Assembly (NCBI GenBank): GCA_020199835.1
Contig: JAIVJV010000004.1
Span: 186,001 to 250,000, forward strand
DNA length: 64,000 nt
Origin: Acidobacteriota bacterium
Lineage (GTDB): Bacteria; Acidobacteriota; Blastocatellia; Pyrinomonadales; Pyrinomonadaceae
Direction: 5' to 3'
Shown here: positions 1-8,640 of the stretch, one piece after another
Numbering within the stretch: the first letter of the stretch is position 1
How the letters are laid out: every line of letters starts with the position of its first letter
The notes under the pieces: model-generated
What the model was told of the DNA's origin: nothing
The model's input: only the letters and a program-made list of their open reading frames with translations
Database searches by the model: none
Program-made: the position numbers and the translations under genes

Positions 1-585
1 CATCTGTCTGCGCGCGCAAATCGCAGCGCCGCTGATCATCGGTACCTCACGCTGCCGATCGTGATCCCAGTGCCGGCCGAGCAATAACTCACCACGAATA
101 CGCGGCGGCAGCAGGTAATAGAGTTTCAACTGCGAAAGGATCGTATGCCAGACGCGCGGCGGGTTGAAGAACGCGCTGATTTGCAACGAACCGTCAGGAT
201 TCAGGATCTTTGGACCACAAGCGCCGATCCGCGGATCGGAAAGCATCGTGCGCATCAACGTGTCGATCGTGCCGGGATGGACCTCTGTGTCGAGATTGAG
301 CAGAAAGACAAACGGTGAGTCGGTCAAGTCAAACGCTTGATTATTTGCGGCGCCAAAGCCTTTGTTTTCGGAGTTGTTGAAGATGCGTAGTTGCTGGTTG
401 GACTTCAGAAACGCACCTGCTTCGGTCGTTTGCAACTGGTCTAAACTGTTGTCTTCGGAAGCATTGTCGATGATTACGACTTCGTACGTGACGCGAGGCG
501 CTGAATTGACAATAGTCTCCACGCACCGACTCAACAGATCGCCGCCGTTCCAGTTCACAATGATGATCGACAGATCAGTGTTCAA
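1..585 (-). CDS. Family 2 glycosyltransferase (partial, C-terminus off the left edge)
   Basis: Reading the minus strand from a TTG at 585 gives 195 uninterrupted codons that run off the window. The N-terminus has the GT-A start IIIVNWNGG, followed by IIDNASEDNS, a glycine-asparagine stretch (ENKGFGAANNQ), and LNLDTEV, which supplies the DxD-like metal/nucleotide-sugar site. The spacing matches rhamnosyltransferase-like GT2 enzymes of surface polysaccharide synthesis. The TTG overlaps the TGA of the upstream glycosyltransferase (TTGA), so the two are probably translationally coupled. No ATG lies before the conserved VNWN motif, which is why the TTG is chosen. Sugar specificity cannot be read from the sequence. 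Confidence 0.85.
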   Translation of the reverse strand, partial: MNTDLSIIIVNWNGGDLLSRCVETIVNSAPRVTYEVVIIDNASEDNSLDQLQTTEAGAFLKSNQQLRIFNNSENKGFGAANNQAFDLTDSPFVFLLNLDTEVHPGTIDTLMRTMLSDPRIGACGPKILNPDGSLQISAFFNPPRVWHTILSQLKLYYLLPPRIRGELLLGRHWDHDRQREVPMISGAAICARRQM

Positions 586-1580
586 GAGACAAGGTCCTTA
601 GCGGCGCTCTTAAAACCGTTTGCATACTCGTGATAACGCATCGTCATCAGCTCGCGCAAGATTCTGGGCAGGCGGCTGAGACGCTTCCGCGGCAAGTTGG
701 CGCGCACGTCGAGATGAAGTGAATAGTCTGCGACGAATGCGAGAGCGCGGGTGCAGTCGAACCAATTCTGCGCGGCAGCGAGGCGTTCTTCAAGCACGGA
801 GAGTATTCGGTGCAAATCGGCGGCTGAATTTCGCCGTCGCAGCGCTGTTTCGAAACCCTGAAGACCACCGGGTTGCGGTTGCTCTGAGCTGCGCGTTTGT
901 TTATGCGGCGGAGCGCCGATCTGCTGCCGTTCGTGCTGCCGGTATTTGATCAACGGCTCTTCGATAAAGACCACATCGGCTACTGAGGCGACGGTCAGCG
1001 CGATCCAGCCGTCGTGAATCATTGCGATGTTCGCCGGTATCGGCAACGCAAGTTTTACATAATCGGAACGGAACGCCATGGTCGCCCCGGTCACGGTCCA
1101 ACCCGTGATTAGCACGTCGAGCGACTTGCCGGTGCGAATGAGTTTTTGTTTGTGCGCGTCGAAACCGACCTGGTCCCACATTCGACGGCCGAGGGTGTTG
1201 AGGTTCTTGTCAACGAGTTCGGCGTCAGAGAAGACGAGTCCGGCCTTTGGATGATCGCGTAAGGCTTGTTCCTGAAGCTGCAACTTGTCCGCCCGCCAGA
1301 CGTCGTCCTGATCGCTCAACACAATAACGTCGCCGGTACACAGGCCGATTGCTCGTTCGAAGTTCTTGAGAGAGCCGGTGTTCCGGTCTGAAAAGTAGAG
1401 CGAAACCGGAATTGGAGATGTCCTGGCAAATGATTCCAGCACGCGGCGAGTGTCATCGGTCGACGCATCGTCGCAAACGACGATTTCGTCGGGCACGCGC
1501 GTCTGCTCGGCGATGCTGGCCAACTGCGCAGGCAGAAACTCGGCGCCGTTGTAACTGCACATCGCCACGGAGATTCGCAT
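582..1580 (-). CDS. Family 2 glycosyltransferase
   Basis: A 332-residue GT-A fold glycosyltransferase. MCSYNG lies at residues 7-12, DDASTDDT at 37-44 and the metal-binding DQDD at 90-93, followed by VW, as in rhamnosyl- and galactosyltransferases that build capsule, LPS or exopolysaccharide. H189-D190-G191-W192 is a plausible acceptor/catalytic segment. The open frame runs much further upstream (to 1757), but that part overlaps the neighbouring flavoenzyme and lacks family features. The ATG at 1580 (or the one at 1589) puts the first beta strand at residue 2, as is usual. It is followed by a second GT2 gene with overlapping stop and start. Acceptor and donor are unknown. Confidence 0.88.
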   Translation of the reverse strand: MRISVAMCSYNGAEFLPAQLASIAEQTRVPDEIVVCDDASTDDTRRVLESFARTSPIPVSLYFSDRNTGSLKNFERAIGLCTGDVIVLSDQDDVWRADKLQLQEQALRDHPKAGLVFSDAELVDKNLNTLGRRMWDQVGFDAHKQKLIRTGKSLDVLITGWTVTGATMAFRSDYVKLALPIPANIAMIHDGWIALTVASVADVVFIEEPLIKYRQHERQQIGAPPHKQTRSSEQPQPGGLQGFETALRRRNSAADLHRILSVLEERLAAAQNWFDCTRALAFVADYSLHLDVRANLPRKRLSRLPRILRELMTMRYHEYANGFKSAAKDLVS

Positions 1581-1614
1581 ACGGCGCATTCTACACGCGG
1601 GCGTAAATCCGTGG

Positions 1615-2775
1615 CTAATAGACCTTTCGCTGTTGCACTCGATCTTTGGTTGCGAGGCTGAAGCGCGGCTCCGGGGTCCCGTGGCCTGAAAGCATTGCGG
1701 TGACGTATTCGCCGACCGTTGGTCCATGCTTGAACCCATGACCCGAGCCGCCGCCAACGAGCCAGACGTTTTCCAGCACCGGGTGACGGTCGATCAGGAA
1801 ATCGCCGTTTGAGGTGTTTTCGTACTGGCAAACGCGTGTTTCGGTGAATGGCGCGTCTGCGAGCAGCGGTACGCGTTGCCGCAGATAATTTCGAACCGCA
1901 TTGGTGAGTTCGGTCGAGACGATCCGTTCACCGTCGTCGGGATCGAATTCTGGTCCATGCTCGTCGATGGCGATCTTAAAACCGCGGTTGTCGAGATCCG
2001 GTAACGCATAAACGAGATCGTTGAAATCCACCCACGCCGGCAGGCGATTCGGTTTGAAGGAATCGTTACCCGGAGGTACGCCGACGAAGAAAACTTCCTG
2101 CCGCGTGACGTGAATGCGCTCGCTGAGCAGGTCAGGGAAGAGTTTTGACAGCCATGGACCACAGGCGAAGACGAGTTGTCTCGCGCGGATCTCGGTGCCG
2201 GAGGTAGTTCGCAGATTGCCAGAGTCTTGTTCGGAGATTGGTCCCGAAACCGCTTCTTCAAGGTACTCGACGCCGTTCGCTCGCGCCGCCGCGGCGACGG
2301 CTTGCACGGCGCGGCGTGCCATCAGGACACCGGCGTCGCGTTCGAGTATTGCCCAGTCCACGCCGTTGAAGTTCAACTGCGGAAACCGTTCGGTGAGTTG
2401 AGTCCGCGTGAGTCGTTCAGCTTTCGCGCCGACATCCTTCAACGTTTTCAGTGTTGCTTCACAGTATGTGTCCTGTCCACGCGCGAGCCACAGAACACCG
2501 GTGCGATGAAACAAAGGCGTGGGACTCTGGTATTCTTCAAAGAACTGTTTCCACAGTTGCAACGAGCGCTGGGCCGAACGCGTGTAGATCGCGTCAGGAC
2601 CATAGCCGAGCCGCATGATGCGCGACTCACCGCCCGAGCTCGCGCGGCTGTTTCCTGGCCCATACGCGTCGAGCAACAACACCGACAGACCTGCGCGATT
2701 CAGTTGATAAGCGATCCAAACACCAAACACGCCCGCGCCGATTACCGCGACGTCGTAATCCTTGCCCGTTTGCAT
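1615..2775 (-). CDS. FAD-dependent oxidoreductase of the sarcosine oxidase / MTOX family
   Basis: A 386-residue flavoprotein, close to the usual length of monomeric sarcosine oxidase and N-methyl-tryptophan oxidase. The Rossmann motif GAGVFG is at residues 13-18. A Cys at 316 in RVCQYENTS sits where monomeric sarcosine oxidases attach FAD covalently (known of the family: Cys315 in the Bacillus enzyme). The C-terminal GGGSGHGFKHGP motif binds the flavin. The family oxidises N-methyl or secondary amino acids and releases hydrogen peroxide; the substrate here is not determined. The ATG at 2775 follows a TACAAT box after only six bases, suggesting a leaderless transcript. It is the first of three co-directional genes, divergent from the thioesterase gene. 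Confidence 0.85.
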   Translation of the reverse strand: MQTGKDYDVAVIGAGVFGVWIAYQLNRAGLSVLLLDAYGPGNSRASSGGESRIMRLGYGPDAIYTRSAQRSLQLWKQFFEEYQSPTPLFHRTGVLWLARGQDTYCEATLKTLKDVGAKAERLTRTQLTERFPQLNFNGVDWAILERDAGVLMARRAVQAVAAAARANGVEYLEEAVSGPISEQDSGNLRTTSGTEIRARQLVFACGPWLSKLFPDLLSERIHVTRQEVFFVGVPPGNDSFKPNRLPAWVDFNDLVYALPDLDNRGFKIAIDEHGPEFDPDDGERIVSTELTNAVRNYLRQRVPLLADAPFTETRVCQYENTSNGDFLIDRHPVLENVWLVGGGSGHGFKHGPTVGEYVTAMLSGHGTPEPRFSLATKDRVQQRKVY

Positions 2776-2781
2776 GCACGG

Positions 2782-2787
2782 ATTGTA
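2782..2787 (-). promoter_or_regulatory. -10 box (TACAAT) of the sarcosine-oxidase-like gene
   Basis: TACAAT on the minus strand ends six bases before the ATG at 2775. Transcription starting about seven bases after a -10 box would begin at the A of the start codon. No Shine-Dalgarno sequence lies in between. A clear -35 box was not found. Confidence 0.45.
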
Positions 2788-2798
2788 CTGTGAACGAT

Positions 2799-3212
2799 AT
2801 GTCCCGCGAACCGGAAATTAACGCTACCGCCACCGCTGAACTTACTATTGGCCCGAACGATCTTGCGAGTTCGATCTCAACTGAAGGCGGCGACTCATTT
2901 CCCGCCGTGCTCGCTACCGCACGCATGGTCGCGTTGATGGAAACCGCGGCCGCGCGCGTGCTGCAACCGTTTCTTGGACCAGGCGAGTTGTCGGTTGGCG
3001 TCACGGTCGACATCACTCACAGCGCACCGACGCCGTCCGGCGTTCTCGTTACCGCTAACGCGCGCTATACCGGCCGCGAAGGAAAGCTGTTCGTCTTTGA
3101 GATCAATGCTCATGATGAGGGTGGAGAGATTGGCCGCGGCTCACACAAACGGGCCATCGTGGAAACAGAGCGTCTCGAGCGTGCGGCGGCCAAACGCAAC
3201 GCGCGGCAGTGA
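2799..3212 (+). CDS. Thioesterase, FlK-like hotdog family
   Basis: A 137-residue protein (140 if the in-frame GTG at 2790 is used) with the single hotdog-domain layout of fluoroacetyl-CoA-thioesterase-like proteins. The segment LATARMVALMETAA carries the helix and catalytic Glu region, SVGVTVDITHSAPTPSG follows as the first strand pair, and GRGSHKRAIV forms the last strand. Such proteins hydrolyse small acyl-CoA thioesters in the cytoplasm; many have no known substrate. It is divergent from the flavoenzyme at 2775 with 23 bases between the start codons. Start choice is uncertain: the GTG overlaps the putative -10 region, so the ATG at 2799 is preferred. Confidence 0.75.
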   Translation: MSREPEINATATAELTIGPNDLASSISTEGGDSFPAVLATARMVALMETAAARVLQPFLGPGELSVGVTVDITHSAPTPSGVLVTANARYTGREGKLFVFEINAHDEGGEIGRGSHKRAIVETERLERAAAKRNARQ

Positions 3213-3244
3213 TTAACACGCGCTCTCGTAAACCTGAAATGAAA

Positions 3245-3273
3245 ACGCCGGCGACTGCGGGAGTCGCCGGCGT
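3245..3273 (-). terminator. Rho-independent terminator of the pilin-like gene
   Basis: A perfect 12-bp inverted repeat (ACGCCGGCGACT / AGTCGCCGGCGT) with a 5-base loop. On the minus strand it is followed by TTTTCATTTC, 22 bases after the stop of the pilin-like gene. It may also stop transcripts from the thioesterase gene on the plus strand, although the T-run there is poor. Confidence 0.8.
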
Positions 3274-3294
3274 AAATCTTTGCGTTGAGCGGCT

Positions 3295-3792
3295 TTACTG
3301 GCCGATTGGCGGGTCAGTCGCAGTGGCTGGTTGTTCGCTGTTTACGTGAATCGTGTTGGTGTCGGAGTCAACGTAGTAATGGTTTCTGCCGGTTGCTGCT
3401 GAGCCAGTCGCCACTTGGGGATCGGCGTTGATGGTGTAGCCCGGCTGGTTCGACGTCGACTTGGGAATAATCTTCATCGTGTAGACGTAGCCGTCAACAA
3501 CGGGCGTCGTGCCATCGAAACGGCTGTCAAGCAGGTTTTCTTTGCGCATCTCTTCAAACGTTCCAAACGAGCTTCGCTGGTGGGAGTTGAAATAGAGCAT
3601 CTGTTGCTCGGCGATGGAACGGAGCGTCTTAACTGCCGCAGCTTCGTTGGCTGCTCTGATCGCGGCGCGATAACCCGCTATGCCGACGCCGATCAGGATG
3701 CCGATGATGGCGATCACGATCATCAGCTCGATCAGCGAAAAGCCGCGCTGGTTCTTCTTATGATTATTACGATTATTGTTCAGGGGTTTCAT
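3295..3792 (-). CDS. Type IV pilin-like / pseudopilin protein
   Basis: A 165-residue protein with a class III (prepilin) signal. A short basic leader ends in QRG17, followed by FSLIELMIVIAIIGIL, with Phe18 as the mature +1 residue and Glu22 as the conserved Glu+5. The hydrophobic alpha-1 helix continues to about residue 45. The C-terminal globular part is Ser/Thr-rich and ends YVDSDTNTIHVN. It would be cleaved and N-methylated by PilD and assembled into a type IV pilus or type II secretion pseudopilus, but no pil or gsp gene is nearby. It lacks the paired C-terminal cysteines of many major pilins. A strong terminator follows. Confidence 0.85.
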   Translation of the reverse strand: MKPLNNNRNNHKKNQRGFSLIELMIVIAIIGILIGVGIAGYRAAIRAANEAAAVKTLRSIAEQQMLYFNSHQRSSFGTFEEMRKENLLDSRFDGTTPVVDGYVYTMKIIPKSTSNQPGYTINADPQVATGSAATGRNHYYVDSDTNTIHVNSEQPATATDPPIGQ

Positions 3793-3902
3793 CCTTCGGG
3801 CCTCCTCAGGCGAATTACACGAGGTCGTGAGTTTTCAGTTCCATTTTTGCCTCGTTCGCCACTTTCGCGCGTTTAGTCTACTACAGATCCTCCCGCAACG
3901 TG

Positions 3903-3908
3903 TAAAAT
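3903..3908 (+). promoter_or_regulatory. -10 box (TAAAAT) upstream of the MoxR gene
   Basis: TGTAAAAT contains TAAAAT, which ends 12 bases before the MoxR ATG. It would give a 5' leader of about six bases. No obvious -35 hexamer was seen. Confidence 0.35.
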
Positions 3909-3920
3909 GCAGGCCAGTTC

Positions 3921-4904
3921 ATGCGACACCTCGAGACCATCAAGGGCGGACAGATAACCAGCGCGAATGCCATCGATCAGATCGAACGGCTACAAAACGC
4001 CGTCGAAACAGTTATCAAAGGCAAGCCAGAAGCCATCCGCCTGGCCATCGTTACGCTGATCGCCGGTGGGCACTTGTTGGTTGAAGACGTTCCGGGAGTC
4101 GGCAAAACCACTCTCGCTCACGCGCTCGCACGCGCCCTCGATTGCAATTTTCAGCGTATTCAGTTTACGTCTGACCTGTTGCCGTCGGACGTGATCGGAC
4201 TTTCGGTTTACAACCAGCACAGCGGCGTGTTTGATTGGAAACCCGGACCGGTTTTCGCTAACGTCGTGCTGGCCGACGAGATCAATCGCACGACGCCAAA
4301 AACGCAGTCGGCCTTGCTTGAAGCGATGGCCGAACGACACGTGACCGTCGAAGGCGCGACACATCCTTTGCCCGCGCCGTTCATCGTGCTCGCGACGCAG
4401 AACCCGATCGAGCATCACGGCACTTATCCGTTGCCCGAGTCGCAGTTGGACCGTTTCATGTTGCGGCTGCGCATCGGTTATCCCGCCCCCGCGGACGAAC
4501 AGTTGATCCTGCGCGATCGCGCGTATGCCGATCCTTTGGAAGATCTAAAACCGGTAATGAGCGCGCACACGGTCGTCGAGTTGCAACGCGCGGTGCAAAC
4601 TGTTGCGGTTGATGACGCGTTGGTCCAATACCTGATGCGCATCGTCGCGGCGACGCGTGAGTCGGAGATGCTCGATCTCGGTGTCAGTCCACGCGGCACG
4701 CTCTCGCTGTTCCGCGCGTCGCAGGCGCTCGCGCTCACTGAAGATCGGACCTACTGCATCCCTGACGACATCAAGCGTCTGGTGGTGCCCGTGTTCGCGC
4801 ATCGAATCGTTGTTAGTTCGCGCTTCTCGTCCTCGTTGCGTCGCAGTGAAGAAGCTGAAGCGGTGTTGAATGAGATTTTGAAGACCGTCAGTGTTCCTCT
4901 GTGA
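3921..4904 (+). CDS. MoxR-family AAA+ ATPase
   Basis: A 327-residue AAA+ ATPase of the MoxR group, normal length. Walker A is PGVGKT at 58-63, Walker B VVLADE at 115-120 and sensor 1 ATQNP around N161; the long insertion and C-terminal lid helix bundle follow. MoxR ATPases act as chaperones that activate or assemble metal-loaded or VWA-containing proteins, usually with a DUF58 partner. Here the DUF58 gene starts four bases before the stop (GTGA), so the pair is translationally coupled. Substrate is unknown; no VWA protein is directly adjacent, though one lies at 40631-41791. Confidence 0.93.
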   Translation: MRHLETIKGGQITSANAIDQIERLQNAVETVIKGKPEAIRLAIVTLIAGGHLLVEDVPGVGKTTLAHALARALDCNFQRIQFTSDLLPSDVIGLSVYNQHSGVFDWKPGPVFANVVLADEINRTTPKTQSALLEAMAERHVTVEGATHPLPAPFIVLATQNPIEHHGTYPLPESQLDRFMLRLRIGYPAPADEQLILRDRAYADPLEDLKPVMSAHTVVELQRAVQTVAVDDALVQYLMRIVAATRESEMLDLGVSPRGTLSLFRASQALALTEDRTYCIPDDIKRLVVPVFAHRIVVSSRFSSSLRRSEEAEAVLNEILKTVSVPL

Positions 4905-6232
4905 CTACTCGCCAACGTTCGTCGTTCACACGCGTAATACTCGGCACGCTGCTGGTCCTCGCCGGACTCGCCGCCGCGCTCGTGACTGTGCTGGCGCGTC
5001 GCGCAGATGACAGCACGCTCGCCGGCATCGCCGCGATCCTGTCGTTGTTGATTGCGTTGTTGCTGACCATTTTCATCGTGCCGCCGCTGGCGCGTTCGGC
5101 GCGCGTTGAAGTGGCGAATCTTGATTTTCCGTTCGAACCGACAAGCGGTGGTGGCGTATTTCTCGTGATCATCATCGTCGTCGGTTTTGCGGCGTGGAAC
5201 ACCGGAAACAACCTGCTATTTCTCGTGTTCTCGCTGCTGTGTTCGACGTTGTTCGTGGGCTGGATCGCCGCGCGTACTTCATTGCGCGATCTGACGGTGT
5301 CGGCGCGATTTCCGGATCACATCTTCGCCGCCGAACCCGCGCCTGTGATCGTGACGCTGCGCAATACCAAACGACTGCTGCCGTCGTTTTCGATCTTTGT
5401 CGAAGCGCGTGGGCCGAGTAGTGAAACGGAGCGCGAGCCGCCGTCGCGCCGTCGTTATACGAAACGGCTGCTGGCGTATTTCAGTTATGTGCCGCATCAC
5501 GCGTCGGCGGAACAACGAGTCGAGCAATTGTTTCCCAAGCGCGGTCACGTGTTGATCGACGGCTTTGAACTCTCGACGCGTTTTCCGTTTGGTTTCTTTC
5601 GCCGGCGACGGCGGTTACACGCGCGCAACGTGGACATCATCGTTTATCCCAAACCGGAAGTGATTGGCGACCAGTTGCACTTGTTGCCGATGTTCGCCGG
5701 ACGCCTGCCTTCGATGAGGCGCGGCGTAGGCCACGACCTTTTCTCGATGCGCGATTACCAGCCGCAGGACGATCTGCGGCACATCGATTGGAAAGCGACG
5801 GCACGCGCGCGGCGTTTGACGGTGCGGGAATTCACTTCCGAAGACGATCGGCGCATTACGATCGTGCTCGATACGCGTCTGCCGGGTAATCCGAGCGAAG
5901 AGTTGCTACAGCGATTTGAAAGAGGCGTGGTGCAGACGGCTTCGTTGCTGAAACACTTCATCGATGAGCGCACCGAGGTCAGACTGGTGCTGGGCGACGA
6001 AGTTGGACCATTCGGTTCCGGCGCCGAGCAACTCTATCGCTGTCTGAAACGGCTGGCGCTTGTGACGCCGAGCGAAGCGGCGCCTTCTGAGAATTTCGAG
6101 ATCGACCCAACCATGAAAACGAGCGTGACGCGTGAGGCCGCGGGGCATGATTATGCAATTCTGCTCACGGCTGCATCGCCGGGAACGATTCCGGCGAGTG
6201 TGTGGCGTACAAGTCACGTCATCTACCTGTGA
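4901..6232 (+). CDS. DUF58 family membrane protein
   Basis: A 443-residue protein with two transmembrane helices near the N-terminus (about residues 12-32 and 45-62) and another hydrophobic stretch around 82-115. The DUF58 signature DYQPQDDLRHIDWKATAR lies near residue 285, followed by LTVREF and a VWA-like strand TIVLDTRL. DUF58 proteins are nearly always encoded beside MoxR ATPases and are thought to work with them in envelope-linked protein maturation. It begins at a GTG overlapping the MoxR stop and ends in a GTGA overlap with the next gene, making a three-gene operon. Confidence 0.9.
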   Translation: MTTRQRSSFTRVILGTLLVLAGLAAALVTVLARRADDSTLAGIAAILSLLIALLLTIFIVPPLARSARVEVANLDFPFEPTSGGGVFLVIIIVVGFAAWNTGNNLLFLVFSLLCSTLFVGWIAARTSLRDLTVSARFPDHIFAAEPAPVIVTLRNTKRLLPSFSIFVEARGPSSETEREPPSRRRYTKRLLAYFSYVPHHASAEQRVEQLFPKRGHVLIDGFELSTRFPFGFFRRRRRLHARNVDIIVYPKPEVIGDQLHLLPMFAGRLPSMRRGVGHDLFSMRDYQPQDDLRHIDWKATARARRLTVREFTSEDDRRITIVLDTRLPGNPSEELLQRFERGVVQTASLLKHFIDERTEVRLVLGDEVGPFGSGAEQLYRCLKRLALVTPSEAAPSENFEIDPTMKTSVTREAAGHDYAILLTAASPGTIPASVWRTSHVIYL

Positions 6233-8640
6233 ATCTGTCTAAGCCTCGTTCCTCTACGTTCTTGATCGGCGTGTGCTTCATTTTATCGGGCGCCACCGGT
6301 CTGATTTACGAAATACTTTGGGCGCGCATGCTCGGACTCGTCTTCGGAGCGACCACACTCGCCGTGAGCACCGTGCTCGCCGCGTTTATGGGTGGACTCG
6401 CACTCGGCAGCGCGCTTGCTGGCCGGTTTGCGGCGCGGATCACAAAACCGGTGGCCGCGTATGGGTGGATGGAGATCGGTATCGCCGTTTACGCGTTGCT
6501 GGTACCGCTGCTTTTTCACGCGGTTGACAGTCTCTACGCGGCCGTTTGGCAACAACTGCAACCGGGGTTCTTCACGTTTACGCTGCTGCGGTTTGCGTTG
6601 TCGTGTTTGCTGTTGCTCGTGCCGACAACGTTGATGGGCGCGACACTGCCGGTGCTCGCGGCGGCGTTGTTGCGCGCCGAGGGACACGATTCAAACTCGG
6701 TGACACGGCTGTATGCGTGCAATCTCGTGGGTGCGATCCTCGGTACGTTGGCGGCGGGTTTTGTGTTGCTGCCGGTGTTTGGTGTTAGGACGACAATCTT
6801 TATTGCCGCGGGTATTAATGTGGTCGTGGGGGTTATTGCGTTGTTGATTCAACAACGAACGGCGCCTTCACCACAGATTGCCACAGAGGTTAAGGATACA
6901 GGTTCAGGTGGGCTAGTTGAGCGCGCGCGGTTTTGGTTAGTGGCGGCGTTTGTGTCGGGGTTCGTCACGATCAGCACGCAGGTCGCGTGGACGCGCATCC
7001 TTACGATGATTATCGGTTCGAGCACTTACGCGTTCAGCATCGTCGTGGCGCTGTTTCTGATCGGACTCGCGGGTGGCGCGTGGATCGTCGGTCGTAAAGA
7101 TCGATCCGCAAAACTACGTGCCGCGATCCTCGTCGTCGAAGTGATCACGGCAGTCAGCTTGTTGCTGAGCCTTTTTGTTGTGAATCGGATTCCGGCTTTG
7201 CTGATCCGTTTGGGGTTAAGTTTTCAGGTCTCTTCCTGGACCGGCCTACTCGCGTTACAGATCGTTTCCGCAACGCTGCTGATCCTCGTGCCGGCGCTGT
7301 TGATGGGCATGGTGATGCCGCTCGTGCTTGTCTGGGCCAGCAACCAGATCGGCGGCGCGAGCCGCGTCGGACGCAGCTACGCCGTGAACACGATCGGCGC
7401 GATCACGGGCGCGTTCGCGACCGGGTTCGTGTTGATTCCAAAAACGAGCATCAGGTTTACGTTGCTACTCTGCGCGACACTATGCCTGTTCGTTGCCGGA
7501 CTTGCTTATCAACCCGTACGCACAGCGTTGGAACCGGCGCTGCAACGCAGTCTCGCTGTTGCGCTGGCGCCGGTGCTCGCGATCGTTCTTTTCATTGTCG
7601 CACCGCCGATGAACCTCGCGGATCTGTCGATCGGCGCTTACGACACTCTCGTGCGCGTGCTCGCGCAGACGCGCGAGGGAACGAACGACAACGAACAGGC
7701 GAACGAGCCAAACATTCACAAGCTGTTGCTGTATCGCGAAGGCCCGACCGCGACGGTGTCGGTGCGCCAGGATGGTCACACAGTTTCCATGGCGATCAAC
7801 GGACGCACGAATGCGTCCGACAGTATCTACGACATGCCGACGCAGGTGATGTTGGGCCAACTCCCGATGCTCGTTGCGCCGCGGCAAAACAACGCGCTGA
7901 TTATCGGTTTCGCTACGGGCGTGACGGTGGGCTCGATGTTGCAATCGCCGGTTCAGTCAGTGACGTGTGTTGAGCTGGAGCCTGAGACAGTTGAAGGGTC
8001 GCGCTTCTTCGAGCACGTGAACAATCGTCCGCTCGACGATCCGCGGGCGCGGTTAGTCATCGACGATGCGAGAACTTACTTGCGCGTGACGCCCGCGCGT
8101 TACGACGTGATCGTGAGCGAGCCGAGTCATCCGTGGGTGCCGGGCGTGGCGAACTTGTTTACGCAAGAGTTTTTTGAGCTCGGCCGTGCGCGGCTGAGCG
8201 ACGAAGGGATCTTTGCGCAGTGGGTGCAGATCTATCAGTTGTCGACGGAGAGTCTGCGTTCAGTGCTGGCGACGTATCACACGGTGTTTCCGCACGTGCT
8301 GGTGTTTCGCGTTGGTGGCTCAAGCCGCGGAAAGGATTTGATCCTCATCGGCAGCAATCAAAAAGTGAGTCTTGACTCTGTGGTTGAACGCGTGGCGCAG
8401 CGTTTTGGGGACGAGCGAATGGCGGCGGAGATGGCGCGGGTGAACTTCAAGTCGGAAGATGATGTGAGATCGTGGTTCGTGTGTGACGAGACGCGGCTGG
8501 GGCCGGCGGTTGCGGGCGCAAGGATTAACACTGACGACAACATGCATATTGAGACGACCGTGCCGCGCGAGGCGTTTCGGCCGCTGATGCAGACGAATGC
8601 GGAGTGGGTTCAGGCGCTCGCGATGCCGCTGCCGAAATAG
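6229..8640 (+). CDS. Multi-pass membrane protein with C-terminal spermidine-synthase-like domain
   Basis: About 803 residues. The N-terminal two thirds hold many hydrophobic helices in two halves, each beginning with a related motif (GLIYEILWARML and, in the second half, ISTQVAWTRILTMI), as in fused MFS/spermidine synthase proteins. From about residue 555 a Rossmann-like methyltransferase fold follows: a degenerate SAM loop GFATGVTVG, acidic VELEP, DDARTYL and SEPSHPW. Known polyamine synthases use decarboxylated SAM and putrescine; whether this one is catalytic is unknown. The GTG at 6229 overlaps the DUF58 stop (GTGA) and is preferred over the in-frame GTG at 6202. Its 3' end overlaps hemY by 31 bases, tail to tail. 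Confidence 0.85.
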   Translation: MNLSKPRSSTFLIGVCFILSGATGLIYEILWARMLGLVFGATTLAVSTVLAAFMGGLALGSALAGRFAARITKPVAAYGWMEIGIAVYALLVPLLFHAVDSLYAAVWQQLQPGFFTFTLLRFALSCLLLLVPTTLMGATLPVLAAALLRAEGHDSNSVTRLYACNLVGAILGTLAAGFVLLPVFGVRTTIFIAAGINVVVGVIALLIQQRTAPSPQIATEVKDTGSGGLVERARFWLVAAFVSGFVTISTQVAWTRILTMIIGSSTYAFSIVVALFLIGLAGGAWIVGRKDRSAKLRAAILVVEVITAVSLLLSLFVVNRIPALLIRLGLSFQVSSWTGLLALQIVSATLLILVPALLMGMVMPLVLVWASNQIGGASRVGRSYAVNTIGAITGAFATGFVLIPKTSIRFTLLLCATLCLFVAGLAYQPVRTALEPALQRSLAVALAPVLAIVLFIVAPPMNLADLSIGAYDTLVRVLAQTREGTNDNEQANEPNIHKLLLYREGPTATVSVRQDGHTVSMAINGRTNASDSIYDMPTQVMLGQLPMLVAPRQNNALIIGFATGVTVGSMLQSPVQSVTCVELEPETVEGSRFFEHVNNRPLDDPRARLVIDDARTYLRVTPARYDVIVSEPSHPWVPGVANLFTQEFFELGRARLSDEGIFAQWVQIYQLSTESLRSVLATYHTVFPHVLVFRVGGSSRGKDLILIGSNQKVSLDSVVERVAQRFGDERMAAEMARVNFKSEDDVRSWFVCDETRLGPAVAGARINTDDNMHIETTVPREAFRPLMQTNAEWVQALAMPLPK

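Noticed and set aside
1316..1831. 171-codon minus-strand frame over the junction of the flavoenzyme and glycosyltransferase genes
   Set aside because: Different frame from both real genes, Arg/Pro-rich, no domain.
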